A DNA stretch of 64,000 nt, from the NCBI GenBank assembly GCA_963995505.1, contig OZ023194.1:14194428-14258427 (forward strand). Direction: 5' to 3'. The position numbers and the translations under genes are program-made. A model generated the notes under the pieces. That model saw only the letters and a list, made by a program, of their open reading frames with translations. It was not told the origin of the DNA and did not search any database. Numbering within the stretch: the stretch's first letter is position 1; every line of letters begins with the position of its first letter. This DNA comes from Hypericum androsaemum. Lineage: Eukaryota > Streptophyta > Magnoliopsida > Malpighiales > Hypericaceae. Shown piece by piece: positions 1 through 12,219 of the stretch.

Positions 1-1777
1 TTTAGGTATGCATTTCAATAAGCAAAAAGACACTTTCTTGATATCAGATTTGTTAACATGTTATAGCTCGATATCTCGAATCTGAATTAACCATATTTTC
101 GGAAAAGAAGTAGCCTTTAATGATTATGTATGTGTGTATAGGCGAGGAGGAAGCGGACAAACTTCGATCTTCATCACCCGAATTCGCCGCGAGGAAGCTG
201 GTCTTCGACGTGGACGAGGACAAGGAAAACATGCAACAAGTGGGTCCGAATATAAAGAGAATAAAGGAGGAGGAGAAGAGGAAGACGAAGAAGAAGAGAG
301 CGCCGCCAAATCATCAGGGTGGCTCGGGGAAGCGAGTAAGCGCTGTCCCATTAATGGAAGGCGAGGGCGACCCTTGCCGCCACCAGGACGAGGACTTCAT
401 TGTTTTTAGCTTTAAAGAAGGTGGCCAATTCGATATCGTGAATGGCCAAGAGGACGTGGAAGCATTTGTGGAATCTCGTAGTTCTGATTCGGCCACGAGT
501 CCTGATAACTGCCACGTCGATGTAAAGGTAAAAAATGATTTTAAAAAATAATTAATCAATTTGTATTGTTATAATGATTGTTTTGGTGTTTGGACATGCT
601 TCTGATTTTGTTCTTGCATGTGTTTTTTTCTGGGTGATCAAACAGGATATCTGCTGTGTTCAGGTCGAGGAAACGGGCAGCGAAAACAGCAAAAGTGACG
701 TGGAAAGAGTAGGGGCAAACGTCGATATTGATGTTTGTCCAAATGTTAAGGAAGGCATTGCTCCTACTGATGAGGTACAGTATTCCGGATGATTTACGAT
801 CTCCGTTTCCAATTCAAAATCCTTAGACAGTAGATAGGTTAGGTTAATTTTTCGCACTGGTAACGCTCCTGAAACAAAGTTCACCAGATTGAAGTTTGAT
901 CGAGCTTTGGATCATCAACGTGCGATGATAATACTGAATTTGGAATCAACCCATTTTGATACTGTGCTGTACTAGAACTTCGACATTCAATACAAAATTT
1001 TAACACAATGAGTGCTGAATATTTTCTCAAAAAATCTCAACAATATTTTTTTTATAATATTTATGTTCTGCTCAACTCTAGATTAGTTGTTGCTCGATAT
1101 TACTATTTTTGAACCGACCAATGGAAACCATTGTAGTTTTGGATAGTACACCCAATGTAATTACCAATTATGACAATTAAATTCGGCACAATTATATCCT
1201 AATACTGATATTTTACTACTTTTTGAAGGGCTTGGAAGAAGGTGGAGAATATTTAGAAGCCAAGTCTCCTCCGAGAACACCACCAAAGAGTCAAAAAACC
1301 GATGAACATGATAGTGAAAATAGTGGAGCTGTCTCAGCTGGATCCAATGACGGATCCAATAAATCAGATGGCAGCACCGGGTCATTTTCCTTTCCGGTGT
1401 AAGCTTTTAAAAAATCAATTCTTAATCCCACACACACAAAAAAAAGAATTCATTTTTTAAACTTTGTTCTCTTTTATAAATTTTGGTAGTAGTAGAGTGA
1501 ACGCTTTCCATATTAAGTGGTATTGATGGTTTACGTATGAAAATTCTCCGAGCTTAATGACTTAACGCTCAGGGTCTTTTCTATTTTTTACTAATTTAGC
1601 GTCGAATAATTTTGGATACTCTGAGATTATAGCTAGATAAATACTTTATTGATGCGATAATTTTGGGTGTGCAGGTTGCCATGGGAGTTGATGGGCAGTC
1701 CCGTAGAAATGCCCAGAGTAGGGAGCTTTCAAATGAGGAAGAACAAAGCTGGTCGGTTCCAGTGTTGTAGATTCTGA
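1..1777 (+). CDS. BASL: BASL (BREAKING OF ASYMMETRY IN THE STOMATAL LINEAGE), 5' partial
   Basis: Cortical polarity protein of asymmetric divisions in the stomatal lineage; in Arabidopsis it scaffolds a YODA-MAPK module at the cell cortex. Exons read here: the tail of an upstream exon possibly ends at base 5 (TTTAG before gtatgc), then 142-527, 664-774, 1229-1398 and 1675-1777. All three complete introns are GT-AG and the frame stays open. Family signatures in order: a basic KRKTKKKR tract, DFIVFSFKEGGQFDIV, an acidic/Ser region, TGSFSFPV (FxFP MAPK-docking motif), MGSPVEMP and the C-terminal FQCCRF. The last intron splits the Val codon right after FSFP (phase 2). Exon 142 begins with two bases of a split Gly codon, so the N terminus lies outside the window. 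The gene is convergent with MPB2C. The match to BASL motifs is from memory of the family; a BASL-like paralogue is the alternative. Confidence 0.82.
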
Positions 1778-2033
1778 AATTGTCATTTTTTATTTTTTAA
1801 TGATTAGGTCTTCTATTTTATTCATTGTTTTAATTAATTTATCTCCCTAATATGTAATCTCACTGACAATTAGTCTTTCCACGAGTCAGTTACCGTTTAT
1901 GCACATAAAAAAATAGGCGCATTGGATTTTACTAAGATATACGTAAATCAACTATCTATTTAAAAATCATCTACGACAACTCTTAGCTCGAATTCTCTAT
2001 CGGGCTAAAATTTGCACAAATTTTTACTTCGTC

Positions 2034-2175
2034 AACGTACACAGAGATCGTGCAAACAATAACAGCCCACGAGATATACTCATTTTAGTATCATGTTACG
2101 CTAACGTGTCATGACATGGGGATCGTGCAAACAACAACGACGCACGAGATTACCTCGTCTTGATATCATATTAGA
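2034..2175. repeat. Two diverged ~70-bp tandem copies
   Basis: Two successive copies share the core 'gatcgtgcaaacaayaac', then a 'cacgaga' box, then 'tatcat'. Related wording recurs near 37.9, 38.85-38.95 and 49.7 kb, so this looks like a worn dispersed repeat. No coding potential seen. Confidence 0.5.
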
Positions 2176-2352
2176 ATCTTCATAGAGTTATGCATTTTTC
2201 ACACTAATAAATAAAGAAATTACACTCGCAACTACCGATGTGATAATCTCGACATCTTAAAAAAATAAAATCAGTGAATGATATTTGTAGATATGACACT
2301 TCAGTGACACGGCTATCTTTCTCCCACTGCGTGGCCGTAGATTACTTGAGAG

Positions 2353-2811
2353 CATGGTTTTAAAAAATGCGGTCCGACTGGTAGTCCGACCGGTTGGACC
2401 ACGAAACGGGCACAAGACCGGGCCGTTTTTAGGCTTTTGACCGGGGTCTGTACTAACCAGACTAAATCCGGTCGGACCGGCCAATTTTGAGGACAATCCT
2501 GACCAGTCGAACCCGATTAGTACAAAAATGGGCGAAATTGACTTTTTTGGTGGTTTTCGAGGAAAAAAATTGATTTGACAAATTTATAAAGTAATAAATA
2601 AATAGATTTATAGAGTGGATAGATAAAAAAATTAAGTCTACTTTTTTTGTATGGAAAATAAGTATATTTTAACCTACATATATATATATTATTTAAAATA
2701 TTTAAAAATAAAAAAATGTTGGTCCGACCGGTAGTTCGCCCGGTCCAACCGGCCGACCCGGAGGACGGGAGAAATCCCGGGTCGGCCTCCGGGTCGTTTT
2801 TTAAAACCATG
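2353..2811. mobile_element. hAT-like non-autonomous element, copy 1 (CATGGTTTT family)
   Basis: 459 bp with 15-bp perfect terminal inverted repeats (CATGGTTTTAAAAAA). It is flanked on both sides by the identical 8-bp TSD cttgagag (2345-2352 and 2812-2819). Both subterminal regions are GC-rich and inverted, with 'ggtccgaccggt'-type motifs; the core is AT-rich. No transposase. The 8-bp TSD fits hAT, although CATGG is not the usual hAT terminus. Copies 2 and 3 are at 46542 and 58449. Confidence 0.88.
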
Positions 2812-2819
2812 CTTGAGAG

Positions 2820-3218
2820 AGATTGTTAGTGACATTAAAATATCAAAACTCGAAAATCGCCCAAACCCAAGTGAACTTTTTTTTACAAATTATATAATTC
2901 TGATGACAAGTCATTTCTTATGTAAGAGTTACTAGCCTACCAAATGAACCTGACGATGGACCCACCCAATTTAGGCAATGTAGTTCCTTAAAAAAGTTAC
3001 AATGCACGCCAGGGCAAGGAGAAGCTATATTTTTTAAGGTGGATCAAACTGTATAGTGAAACACGTTCAATACAAGATGACCATACTAAAATGGTAAAGC
3101 CATAGCACACCACACCCTAATGAAGCATAACCGAGATCGAAAAACTGTCATTCTTACAATACATTAGAGCTACAGCTGCTACACTTGGTATGCCACAGAT
3201 GCCAGTACGCAGAAACCC
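2820..3218. other. Short spacer between BASL and MPB2C 3' ends
   Basis: About 400 bp of AT-rich sequence downstream of both convergent genes. It probably contains the MPB2C 3' UTR on the - strand. No ORF or repeat of note. Confidence 0.5.
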
Positions 3219-5293
3219 CTAGCTCGTATTGTTGCTAGACCGTAGGATGAACGATTGTAGATGTTTTCTGGCACGGGCTGCAGCAGCTATCGACTCTTCG
3301 TATGGTCTCTCTCTTAAAGCAGCGACTGCAGCCAAATAAGCTTCCCTGGCTTCTTCCATTTGATTTATCTCTATCTTGTCCGGATCATCCTAAACAGATC
3401 AGAAGTGATGAGTAAGTTTGGCTGCGAGATCATATTTCCTAAAATGATCAGAATCAAGGGACAGCAACAATAAACAAAATACAATTTGTTGCTGAATGTA
3501 TCTGAGCGTGACGAACACTACCTTCGAATGGGCAACAATTGAACGTCCATCAAGAAGTTTTATGGAGCTGTCATTTCATGAACATGAATAAAATCATAAT
3601 AAAAATTGCAGACAGAGAGAAAGGAGATCCAAGCTTACAAGATTGGCAATGTAATTTACGTATACGGGTTTCACATCATAATTTTCAGCATGAGCATTGG
3701 GCTTATTCTTCATCAAGCCATCAAGCAATGACACAATGGAGGAAATGTTTGCTTGTGTAGAATCTAGTTCTCCTTGGAGCTGCCCTGCCTTTTGTTTTGC
3801 AGTCATTGCTTCCCATTGAGTCTTTTCAAGAGCAGCCGTCTTATCTGCAAGCTTGGTCTGTAGGTCAGAGGGATGTTAGCGACAATAACAAGATTGTTCA
3901 GATGCCTGCCTATCAATATTTCAGAAAATTCATCATTCAAATGTAATAAGCTTAGAAAGAAGTGGTCTAGTGCCTTTGCATCTGAAAGTTGTTGTTGGGT
4001 GGACTTAATAATTGAATCCTTTTGGATAGCCGGAAGTTTTAGCTCTTCAAGTTTTGCAAGAACAGTATTCAGCTGGCTCTTTGATGCCTCGGCCGATTTC
4101 AAAAGTTCATCTTTCTCCAACAACTTCCTGTGCAAATCGTCAACCTGTCCCCTCAATACTACTAATTCTTCAATCTCTTTCTCTGTGACTAAGGCCTTCG
4201 TTGAAAAAATTGACAAGCTGTCAGGATCCTTATCCCCTTGATCATTTTTCTTTCTCCCAGGGACAGGCTGAGCATTACTCCTTCCCTTTGGCTCGCCCAT
4301 CTTCAACAGATTGATAAATCATATCAGTTTCCTCTAATGACCCTTATAATACAAAATGATAATCGGTCACCGGAGCTTTTAAGGAAGTGGCAAGTAATCC
4401 AAACTTGACAAATAATAACAAAATCGCTCGACTGAAAAGCTAGAGCATTAACAATGTCTAAAGTAAAATACAGTTATCAATTGAATATGCAGCGCAATCA
4501 CACAAAGATCAAAGCATCAACTGTGGTCAACTATATAGCATTGAATTACTTAGGGGAAGGTAACACAAAGGAAGAGGCCACGAGTGATGAAGACCAAACT
4601 CTCAAATTGGACCATAGTCACAAACCGAAAGGTTCTTAGACAATCTAAATTGCCTCTTCCTACCCGAATAAATTGCTCAAACTAACCAAACAGCGAACAT
4701 TACATCAACAAAGAAAACAACCCGGGTTCAAACATTAGTTGGGGCATTAGCCACCACGACTCGCGGGGATGCACATTGCTTCAATACACACCAACTTCAG
4801 ACCAAACATAGCAAATAAAGACTAGCCCTTTCCGCCTTGGCTCTTCAGAATCGTGCGAACGAGGAAAGAACAGGGGACTCACTTTCCGGGATAAGTACTC
4901 TCGCGAAGGGGTCTTCGTGTAGGTCACGGAGCCACGTCGCGTAAAGGTTCGGCTCGCGTTCTTCGCCTGAACACCACAACTATTGCAACTTCAGTTACTT
5001 CCAAAACACAAAAGGCAAAAAAAAAACAATCTTTAACCCAACTTTGCTACCCGAGAAAACCCTAAAAACGAAGAGGGGGGAGAAATTACGACTAGGGTCT
5101 GGACGAGCGGGAGCATCTCGACGAGATCGTTGAAGAGGCGGCGATCCATATTCCCGTTGGCCCCGCCGTTGTGGTGGGAGCTGATCTGGCGGTGGTCGGG
5201 GGTTGGGTGGCCGTCTCCGGCGGAGGAGAGCCACGATTCGCCGGCGTCTCCCGGGGCGGAGTGATGCTCGCCCGTGTGGTGGGGATCGTACAT
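3219..5293 (-). CDS. MPB2C: MPB2C, microtubule-associated movement-protein-binding protein 2C
   Basis: Plant microtubule-decorating protein that binds viral movement proteins and KNOTTED1 and restrains their cell-to-cell transport; it also affects cortical microtubule alignment. Exons on the - strand: 5293-5090, 4966-4883, 4300-3974, 3857-3639 and 3389-3219. All introns are phase 0 and the product is 334 aa, near the family's usual length. Visible features: an N-terminal MYDPHH region ending in DRRLFNDLVEMLPLVQTLV (residues 50-68); SRTFTRRGSVTYTKTPSRE (residues 73-91); and a long coiled coil from about residue 130 to 250 (EKEIEELVVLRGQVDDLHRK, then QQQLSDAK, then ALEKTQWEAM). The C terminus is Ala-rich, ending KHLQSFILRSSNNTS. 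Intron 3 starts with GC (AAG|gcacta) rather than GT; no GT donor keeps the frame. It is convergent with BASL and divergent from the gar2-related gene. Confidence 0.9.
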
Positions 5294-7211
5294 TTGTGGA
5301 GGAAAAAGGGAAGAGAATAAATTGGGATTAGGGACGAGAGTGGGTAGTGAGAGTTTGGAGGGTTTGAGAAAGAGAGGGAGAACACTCTTTTCAAAATCTT
5401 GTGTTCAGTTTTCCTAAAGTGAGTACAATTTTTTATTAATAATAAATCTGAAAAAAGTTTGTAGAATTTTTTCTTATGATGTTACGAGTTCAAAAATGTA
5501 TATTCGTGTACAAAATATCATCCACTAAAAAATAAGCATTTTCTCCGCTAACCTTGTTTATCTAAAAATGGAATATACTATTTCAGAGCTTATGGAATTC
5601 TTCCATATGTTCACCTTTTGTATGTGTAAATTAAGTATCTATAATCTGCCAAAAGCTTGGTACATGAGATTCTAAAACGATAATATACTATGAGACATTG
5701 TATTTTCTATAAAAAAAATAGACAAATTGATTTAAGATTTTATATAATTCAACAATGATTTCCATGGTAAACATCATCCATTTTTTTGGTAAACTTCTAA
5801 ATTTATAGATTATTCTCAAATATTGCCTCGTTTAATAGTATTTTTTTTATTCATAAAATTTGTTGAAAACTACCTTAATAAAATTTAAACTTTAACTAAC
5901 TCTAGTCGTTGCTCATCGTCCCACCTTAGATCTGCTCCCACGTCGCATTAATCAAACACTCATTAGTGTACTTCTTTTAAGGGACACTAATCAATGTAAT
6001 TGTTACATTTGTTTGACAAAAGGATAGGTGCAATTATATACGTGCAAAAGGATATCCAGCTTGTATACGAAGCAAAAGACAAATTATGTAATCCATATAA
6101 AATTATGTGCCTTTTTGGTTTATACCATACCACTAGGTACAATATTTGGATACTATTGCGCCGACAAATCTAAATTCGAGTCAGATGTAATTTTTGAAAG
6201 GTGAAAAACTCTTCCAACAACTATTTAACATTATTATGTTTTGAAGATTTTGAATTCAAAACTTATTGGTTAAGTTATAACGACGACTCCATCAATTGAT
6301 TTGAATTGATTTAAGTGTTTGTTGGTATAAAAATTATGTGGCTTGGTGAGGCCTTTCTTTCAGATTACATCAATTGAACCTTTTTCCTATATTAGTGAAT
6401 GACTAATTCTGCATAAGCTTTTAGGCAGAGTACCATAAAACACATATACCGATAAACATTTAACTTAATTCTCGAAAAAAAAATTTTAACTTCAACAAAT
6501 GAAAATTGCTTTTTAAGTGATAAAATATTTGCATTGTTTTCATAATGAGAGACTTGTATTTCTTTAAACGATATCTCGGATTTGAAAGAAACTTATTCTA
6601 AGAACTAACAAGGAGGATCGAGGAGTTAGTTTAAAAACAAATAATTTTACTTGATGGCTGTTGGTCACGGCAAAGGGATCATGTACTGTCCTTGTCCCAC
6701 CTGACCATGGTTGGTGGCCTCCAAAAGGACTCTTATACATGTTCGTTTCATGAATTTTCAATTTGGAAATCTTCTTTGTTTTTAATTCAAAATTTATTTT
6801 ATTAACGATTACTTAAATTAATTGACAACTGTTATTCTATCTTAATCAAATGTCTTGATTGGATTAGGAATGCAACAAAATTTAAATTTAGTAAGACGAG
6901 AATTAGTAGCTACTGTCTCATCAGACTCAAATATAAAAATACAGCTTGTAAGAGAGATTAGGGTTCAAGAATAAAAAGAATTTGGGAAAAAGAATTAGAG
7001 AGAGAACAGAAGGTAAAGAAACTGTGTTTCAATAGTTTGATTGTAAAATGTCAAGTGATTCCTTCATTCCTTCTAATTGCTATTTATACCCAAATTACGT
7101 ATTTACCTAAAGACCTTACAATTCTCACTTCTATACTATGAGTACAAGTATGTTACACGGCTCAATGACTATCTAAATATCTGGATACCGGATGTTTTCG
7201 ATAAAGAAAAA
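5294..7211. other. Intergenic, MPB2C upstream region
   Basis: AT-rich. The first ~110 bases are the probable MPB2C leader (purine-rich on +, so CT-rich on the transcribed strand). I saw no clear TATA box. A stretch at about 6940-7150 (leader-like text with GA runs) could be worn retroelement sequence, but no termini could be found. No gene. Confidence 0.45.
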
Positions 7212-8527
7212 GGGCAAATTTTTTTTAGCTCCCGCGAGTTTGCTTAAATCATTATTTTAGTCCTTCCTATTTCGAAATCAAAAATTTGGCCTCCTTAATT
7301 TACTTTTATTGAACTCTAAGACCTGTCGCTGATATCATTCGGTCAACATAATTTTAAAATAATATTTTTACCCTTAAAATAGAAAAAGAAAAACGTTGTC
7401 TTCTCCGCCTCATCTTCTTTGTTGGGAACACGACGGCGAGACCTGGAATTGTCCGATTCGTCTCCGTCGAAAACAAAAATAAAAAAAATTTACCCCTCAT
7501 CTTCTCCGATTCGTCGCCATCGCCGACACTACTCCAAAATTAAGGGCAGGAACTGAGTTTAATTGGAGCTGGGTTCAATTGGAAGTTCGTTTAATTGTAA
7601 GATGTTCTTCTTCTCTATAAGACAGGCTATCGGTATGAGAAAGAATATGTCGAAGGGGAGAATCAGACAGGCTCCCTGGGACCCACCCCTCGCCCAACTC
7701 CTACTTCTCCTCCTCGGTATCGTAGCCGTACTACCTGCAAAGCCGCCAGCGCCGAGTCGGCTGAGCAGCGACGGCTTCGCGGCTCGTTCCAAGCCATCGT
7801 TCTCAGCGACGGTGGAAGCCCCACGGGAGAAGACAAGGGAAAAGAGCTGATGACGTTTGGTCGTAGAAGCCATCGTTCTCGGCCACTCCGTCCTCTAATC
7901 CGATCTCCGCTCGAGTCTGGGCCCTCCAGCGGAAGCGCGTGTAAATAAGGAAGGATGGCAACTGGAAGTGGGTTTCGTGTGGGTTGGATTCAGTGGGGAC
8001 AAGACGACCAAGTAATTTTGGTTATAGATACAATTTTTAATTAATGTCAGATTTGTATACACTATTTTTAATAAAATCTGATGGTCCAAACAAAATTTTC
8101 TCCGTGGGATGACTTTTATGTTGTTCTCACTCAATCCAAAATTGTTTTCGTGAATTTTCTCGCCGGACATGAAGTGGGTTTTGGGGATTGAGTGGAAGCC
8201 TGGGAGCTCTCGGTATGATTGCAATTTTTGACCTTCGAGAGTAATTGATTTTGGGTTTTGATCGGGTACGGTGTTCTTGATTTTGATGATCTTAATTTTG
8301 CTGGTAAGAAGAAGAGGGAAAATGTAAGGAAGAAGATGATTTTTGGTTTTTTTTTTACTTTGAAAGAGTATTAAGGTCATAAAAATATTAAGTTGACTGA
8401 TGATGACATCAGCGAAAGGTCTTAGAGTTCAATAAAAGCAAAATAGGGGATCAAATTTTCGATTTTAAAACAGAAAAGAATGAAACAGTGATTTAAGCAA
8501 ACCCGAGGGAGTACAGGACAATTTGCC
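7212..8527. mobile_element. Long-TIR MULE-like element A
   Basis: Imperfect terminal inverted repeats of about 135 bp bound this 1.3-kb segment. The left end starts GGGCAAATT and carries 'gagtttgcttaaatca' and 'ttattgaactctaagacct'; the right end carries both in reverse complement and ends AATTTGCC. The interior is more GC-rich than its surroundings, with short open frames on both strands (7608-7850 +, 7559-7873 -). These could be captured gene pieces, but I do not recognise them. No transposase. The TSD is not clear because both flanks are A-rich. A segment at about 7990-8150 also has a diverged copy at 36906-37075. Confidence 0.72.
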
Positions 8528-9597
8528 AAAAAAAATTATCCACAAAATTACAGAGACTTGTACGTAGATGATACTACGAAGCAATTAACAAACATATGCA
8601 GAGTTGGTAGTTGCTTAGGCTGGCATCAAGTACGCGTCTTTCCTTCATTAGAAGTTGATGACCTTCCTAGTGCTCACGATCTCCAACTAGTACTAGTACA
8701 TGCCATTTTAATATGATCGTCCTGAATTCTTTTTCCCTCGCAAATTCCGTGACCGTGCCTGCAACTAGCTCTAACATTGTGGAATATTGAATTTGTGAGT
8801 TTGGCATCAGACTATTGCTTTTTGTGTTATGACTTGGTCATATTGAACGAATTTTAACGAATGAGAGTTGGTCCGCGCTCGATTCTAAATACTAAAAAAA
8901 TTCATTAAACACAGAGTGAAGGGATTTTGCAGGCCTAAACGACCCTAAATCATCCATCATTTGTCGTCTCAAGGGCATTATTCCATAGAGCTGTGCCGTT
9001 TAGCTTAGATATTACTCCTTCCCAGGTTAATTAGTCTCTAACATTGCCAGGAAGAGCATAAAGGTTCAGGTAAATTTTGCTCCTTTTCGTTGCATGAAAA
9101 CGGAATTCCATTTCTTTCTGAGCTGATATATCATACTCGTTAAGTTTGAGTTTTGGGAATGTAATTGTGTCAAAACTCTGCATTAAGAATTTTACCACCT
9201 CTGTGATGCTACATGTCTGGGACCCGGATTAGTCATTTCGTCCTGAGCTGGTTAATCGTTTAGCAGATTGGTTGCCTGATTATGCCATTTCTTTCTCGCT
9301 TAGTTTGCATGTTCTTAACTCTCCTCTGAAGGAATGTGTTGCAATGTTAGAAGAGGATGTACAGGGGGTTTGTTTCCCATGAGTATCTATAAATGATGGT
9401 TTATTTTGCTTTGATTAAAATGATTCTCAGCTGCAAAACAAGGAGTTCCGCTTCTGCAGAAATGATCTGCAATTAAGTTCGGGGGAACTCGAAGACCGAA
9501 TTTTTAGTTGTGTCTCAAGGGATGGTTTAAATTGAGCTGAAATACATTGACAAGAAACAGAAAAGGGTCTTGCTCATGCAAGGATCGGAAACAGAAA
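8528..9597 (+). other. Upstream region of the gar2-related gene
   Basis: No coding sequence found. The last several hundred bases probably contain 5' UTR and possibly a leader intron: donor-like 'caggtaaat' near 9068 and in-frame stops at 9538 before the chosen ATG. No TATA box stands out. Confidence 0.4.
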
Positions 9598-11066
9598 ATG
9601 ATGCAGTTCATAACAGAGCTAAACATGCAATATGCTGATGAGAACCAAGGTACGGACTAATTTGCATCGGCTTACCTTCACCTGATGCTTGGTTTTCGCG
9701 TTGTGATTATTCGATTCCTGTACTGCATTGTCGTGTTCGTTCTTTCGTGATCGGTACTAAAAACGTCGCGAATCCTGACAGCTTGTGAATCTCCTTGTGG
9801 ATATTCAACATTGGCCAACAAGCCAGATTACAAGTCCTTCAGGTTCATCGACGACACAAAGGTCATGACAGGACTAAAAGAGACCAAGAAGAGTACTTAT
9901 GTTCCGGAATTTGGTAGACAGAAGGAAGACAAGTCCATGTCCTATGAGGACGCAAGTCCTTTTGAAGCAGAGGGAAGCAGCGGACGAACAAAGATATACA
10001 TCAAAAAGAAAGTGGTGGATTCGTTCATGCCCGAGATGGTTGGTTTCTTTGATGACAACAGCCATCATTTCTTCAGAGACATCTTCCGGGACATAGAATC
10101 CTGTTGCGAAGAGATTTGTTCCGTTGAGAACAGCAACATGGACCGGAGCAGCACATGTTCTGTACTTGCTTCTGATGTTGAGAGTGAACCGAAAACTTGT
10201 ACACAAAATGACTGCAACTTGGCCAAGTGCGATAATCCGTTGGAGACAACGACGCGTGAGGAACCGAGAGAGCAGCAGGAGGCCGTTGCAGCTGATGATT
10301 CGTCCGAGAATGTCAGGCCCGAAGATCAACTGGTTTCTGAGGTAAGTAGTCAGTTGGTTACATGTTCATTTGTCCTTCTAGATGTAATGGATTCTGATAC
10401 CAATACTAGAATGTCCTGTCTCATTCGGAATCGAAAATTCTAAGAAACTAGGTGATTTATAAGTAGAATAAACCAATACATTGTGTTCACGCCTTTTGGT
10501 TTCTTTAAAATCATGATATATTGTACAATATATGTCCCACCGTACAGATTTTGATACTAAACTTCGAAAAAATCGCAGATCAGAAATCCGGAGGCAGTTT
10601 CGTTGTTACATAATCCGGAAACTGATGAAAGTGACGAAGGAGACAGCACCAGTAGTAGTACTATAACCAACACAGAGGCATCAGCAGAAACACCAAGTTG
10701 GGATCAAAATTCTTCTGATCAACAAGGCCACGAAATACTCGCTTCGCGATCCGAAGACCATGATCGAAGCCCGAATGAGGTCCTGGAACCATTACCGTAC
10801 TGCGGTAGCTTGTCGTTTCGTTTGAGCATAGGAACTTCCAGCTCGAGCTCATTCTCATTTCCAATGTAAAGTTCAACAGTTTTGTTCAATTCGTTCAGCA
10901 TCCTATTTGGGCTTTTGTCAGGTTATTCAATCACATTTCTCTGATGCTGATCTGCAGATTGCCCTCCGAATGGCACGGGACGCCGGTCAGATTTCCAAGG
11001 GCAGGTAGAAGGCACCTACAATGGCACCACTGTTGGAGAAAGAATCTGCTGTGCTGCAAATTTTGA
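9598..11066 (+). CDS. BASL-family / '18S pre-ribosomal assembly gar2-related' protein
   Basis: Exons 9598-9649, 9782-10341, 10579-10865 and 10958-11066; all introns are GT-AG; 335 aa. The start is the first ATG of the MMQFITEL frame after an in-frame TGA at 9538; ATG 9601 and ATG 9625 are alternatives. Visible features: IYIKKKVVDSFMPEMVGFFD (about residues 95-114), long acidic/Ser-Thr stretches (TDESDEGDSTSSST), then YCGSLSFRLSIG, SSSSSFSFP (FxFP), LPSEWHGTPVRFPRAG and the C-terminal end NLLCCKF. The last intron falls just after FSFP in phase 2, exactly as in the BASL gene at the left edge. In Arabidopsis such proteins carry the name 'gar2-related', but nothing here shows a nucleolar role. 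By analogy it may be a cortical or MAPK-docking protein; that is inference. Confidence 0.72.
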
Positions 11067-11493
11067 ACCTTACTAAGGCACGTTGGCAAAGGCAAAAGTC
11101 CTGCAAACGTCTGCCCCAAAAACTTCATTTGAGAGGCGTACTGATTACCACATTGCAATTGTGGTACTGAAAACAAGATTAGTCGATTCAGTAATTTGAT
11201 GCTGTCATGCTCTCTTACAAGAGGAGATCAGGAGATAAGTTGGAGATGAACATTTATTTTTGTAAAAGTAGATCTTATTTACATTTGTAAGGTCTGACAT
11301 CTGGACATGCGTCAAATTCTGCTATACCGTCGAACATCAACATATTTACTCATTATTGAGGATATTTGAGTAATGATGTAACGAAGAAGTCGTTACACGT
11401 CGCTATTTGACATGTTCAAGACAATTCAAAGGTACAAGTTAGGTTAGCCCCCAACAAAAACTACCAGAGCCAGACTTGTAACCACTCCCATTA
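11067..11493. other. 3' flank of the gar2-related gene
   Basis: Probable 3' UTR and short spacer up to the solo-LTR target site. The only open frame (10931-11176 -) is antisense to the last exon and is a shadow. Confidence 0.45.
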
Positions 11494-11869
11494 TTACGTG
11501 ATGAGTGTGTAAATGCTCATGTTTTGTCATATGTTTCGTGCGTGTTTAGTCATGTTTTGAGTTATATTCATCATGTCATGTTAAACCTTGTGATCGATTT
11601 AGTATATTTATGTTCGGTAATGGATTTCTACCCATCGTCATATTTTGTAGGGAATTGGAGCTCAATGAAGGTCGTTGGAGGGGTGATTTCAAGAGATCAT
11701 ATTGCAAGAGTCATAACTTTCTACTCGGGCATTGGATTATAACGCATAAGATATCGTTGGAAAGCTTGAAGAGAGATCTACATTTTATCTTTTATAGTCG
11801 AAGTCAAATTCGGAGCGGAAGAGGATCAAAAATGAAAAATACAAAGATTCGACGAAGCTGTGCAGGCCA

Positions 11870-12030
11870 ACTAGCGACGGGGAGTCAACTAGCGGCCGCC
11901 AGTGAAAGTGGAAGGGCTCCCCGTCGCTAGTTCACTAGCGATCGCTAGTTGGGAGTCACAGAGAGTTACGAAGGGGTCGAACTGGCGGCCGCTACTCAAC
12001 TAGCGATCGCTAGTTCGCCCAACGCAGCTT
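11870..12030. repeat. Palindrome cluster inside the solo LTR
   Basis: GC-rich island inside the AT-rich LTR. 'aactagcgatcgctagtt' or its half-sites occur repeatedly (about 11932-11951 and 11998-12016), together with two 'gcggccgc' sites and a 'gctccccgtcgctagtt' that complements 'aactagcgacggggagtc' upstream. The RNA could fold into stacked hairpins. Confidence 0.7.
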
Positions 12031-12209
12031 TAGTCCGACTTCTTATTTAGTTATAATTTCGGATCCGCTAAAGGAAATATTCGACTTTTAGCCTCCTGTT
12101 TCGGCTTTAGGACTTAAGGTATATTATTTATATTATTATTTGGCTAGTTAAACTTCCAATTTAGATTAACCTCCTCTAGGTTTTCCTAATTTTGTATTAG
12201 ATTCGTGGC

Positions 12210-12219
12210 TATATATAAG
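12210..12219 (+). promoter_or_regulatory. TATA box of the solo LTR
   Basis: TATATATAAG followed by 'ccttaggag', in the position expected for an LTR U3 promoter. It gives the LTR orientation as +. Confidence 0.6.

Noticed and set aside
3873..4241. 122-codon + strand frame
   Set aside because: Antisense shadow of MPB2C exon 3.
9874..10345. 151-codon - strand frame and two other + frames
   Set aside because: Shadows of the main exon of the gar2-related gene, which has the spliced, family-matching frame.
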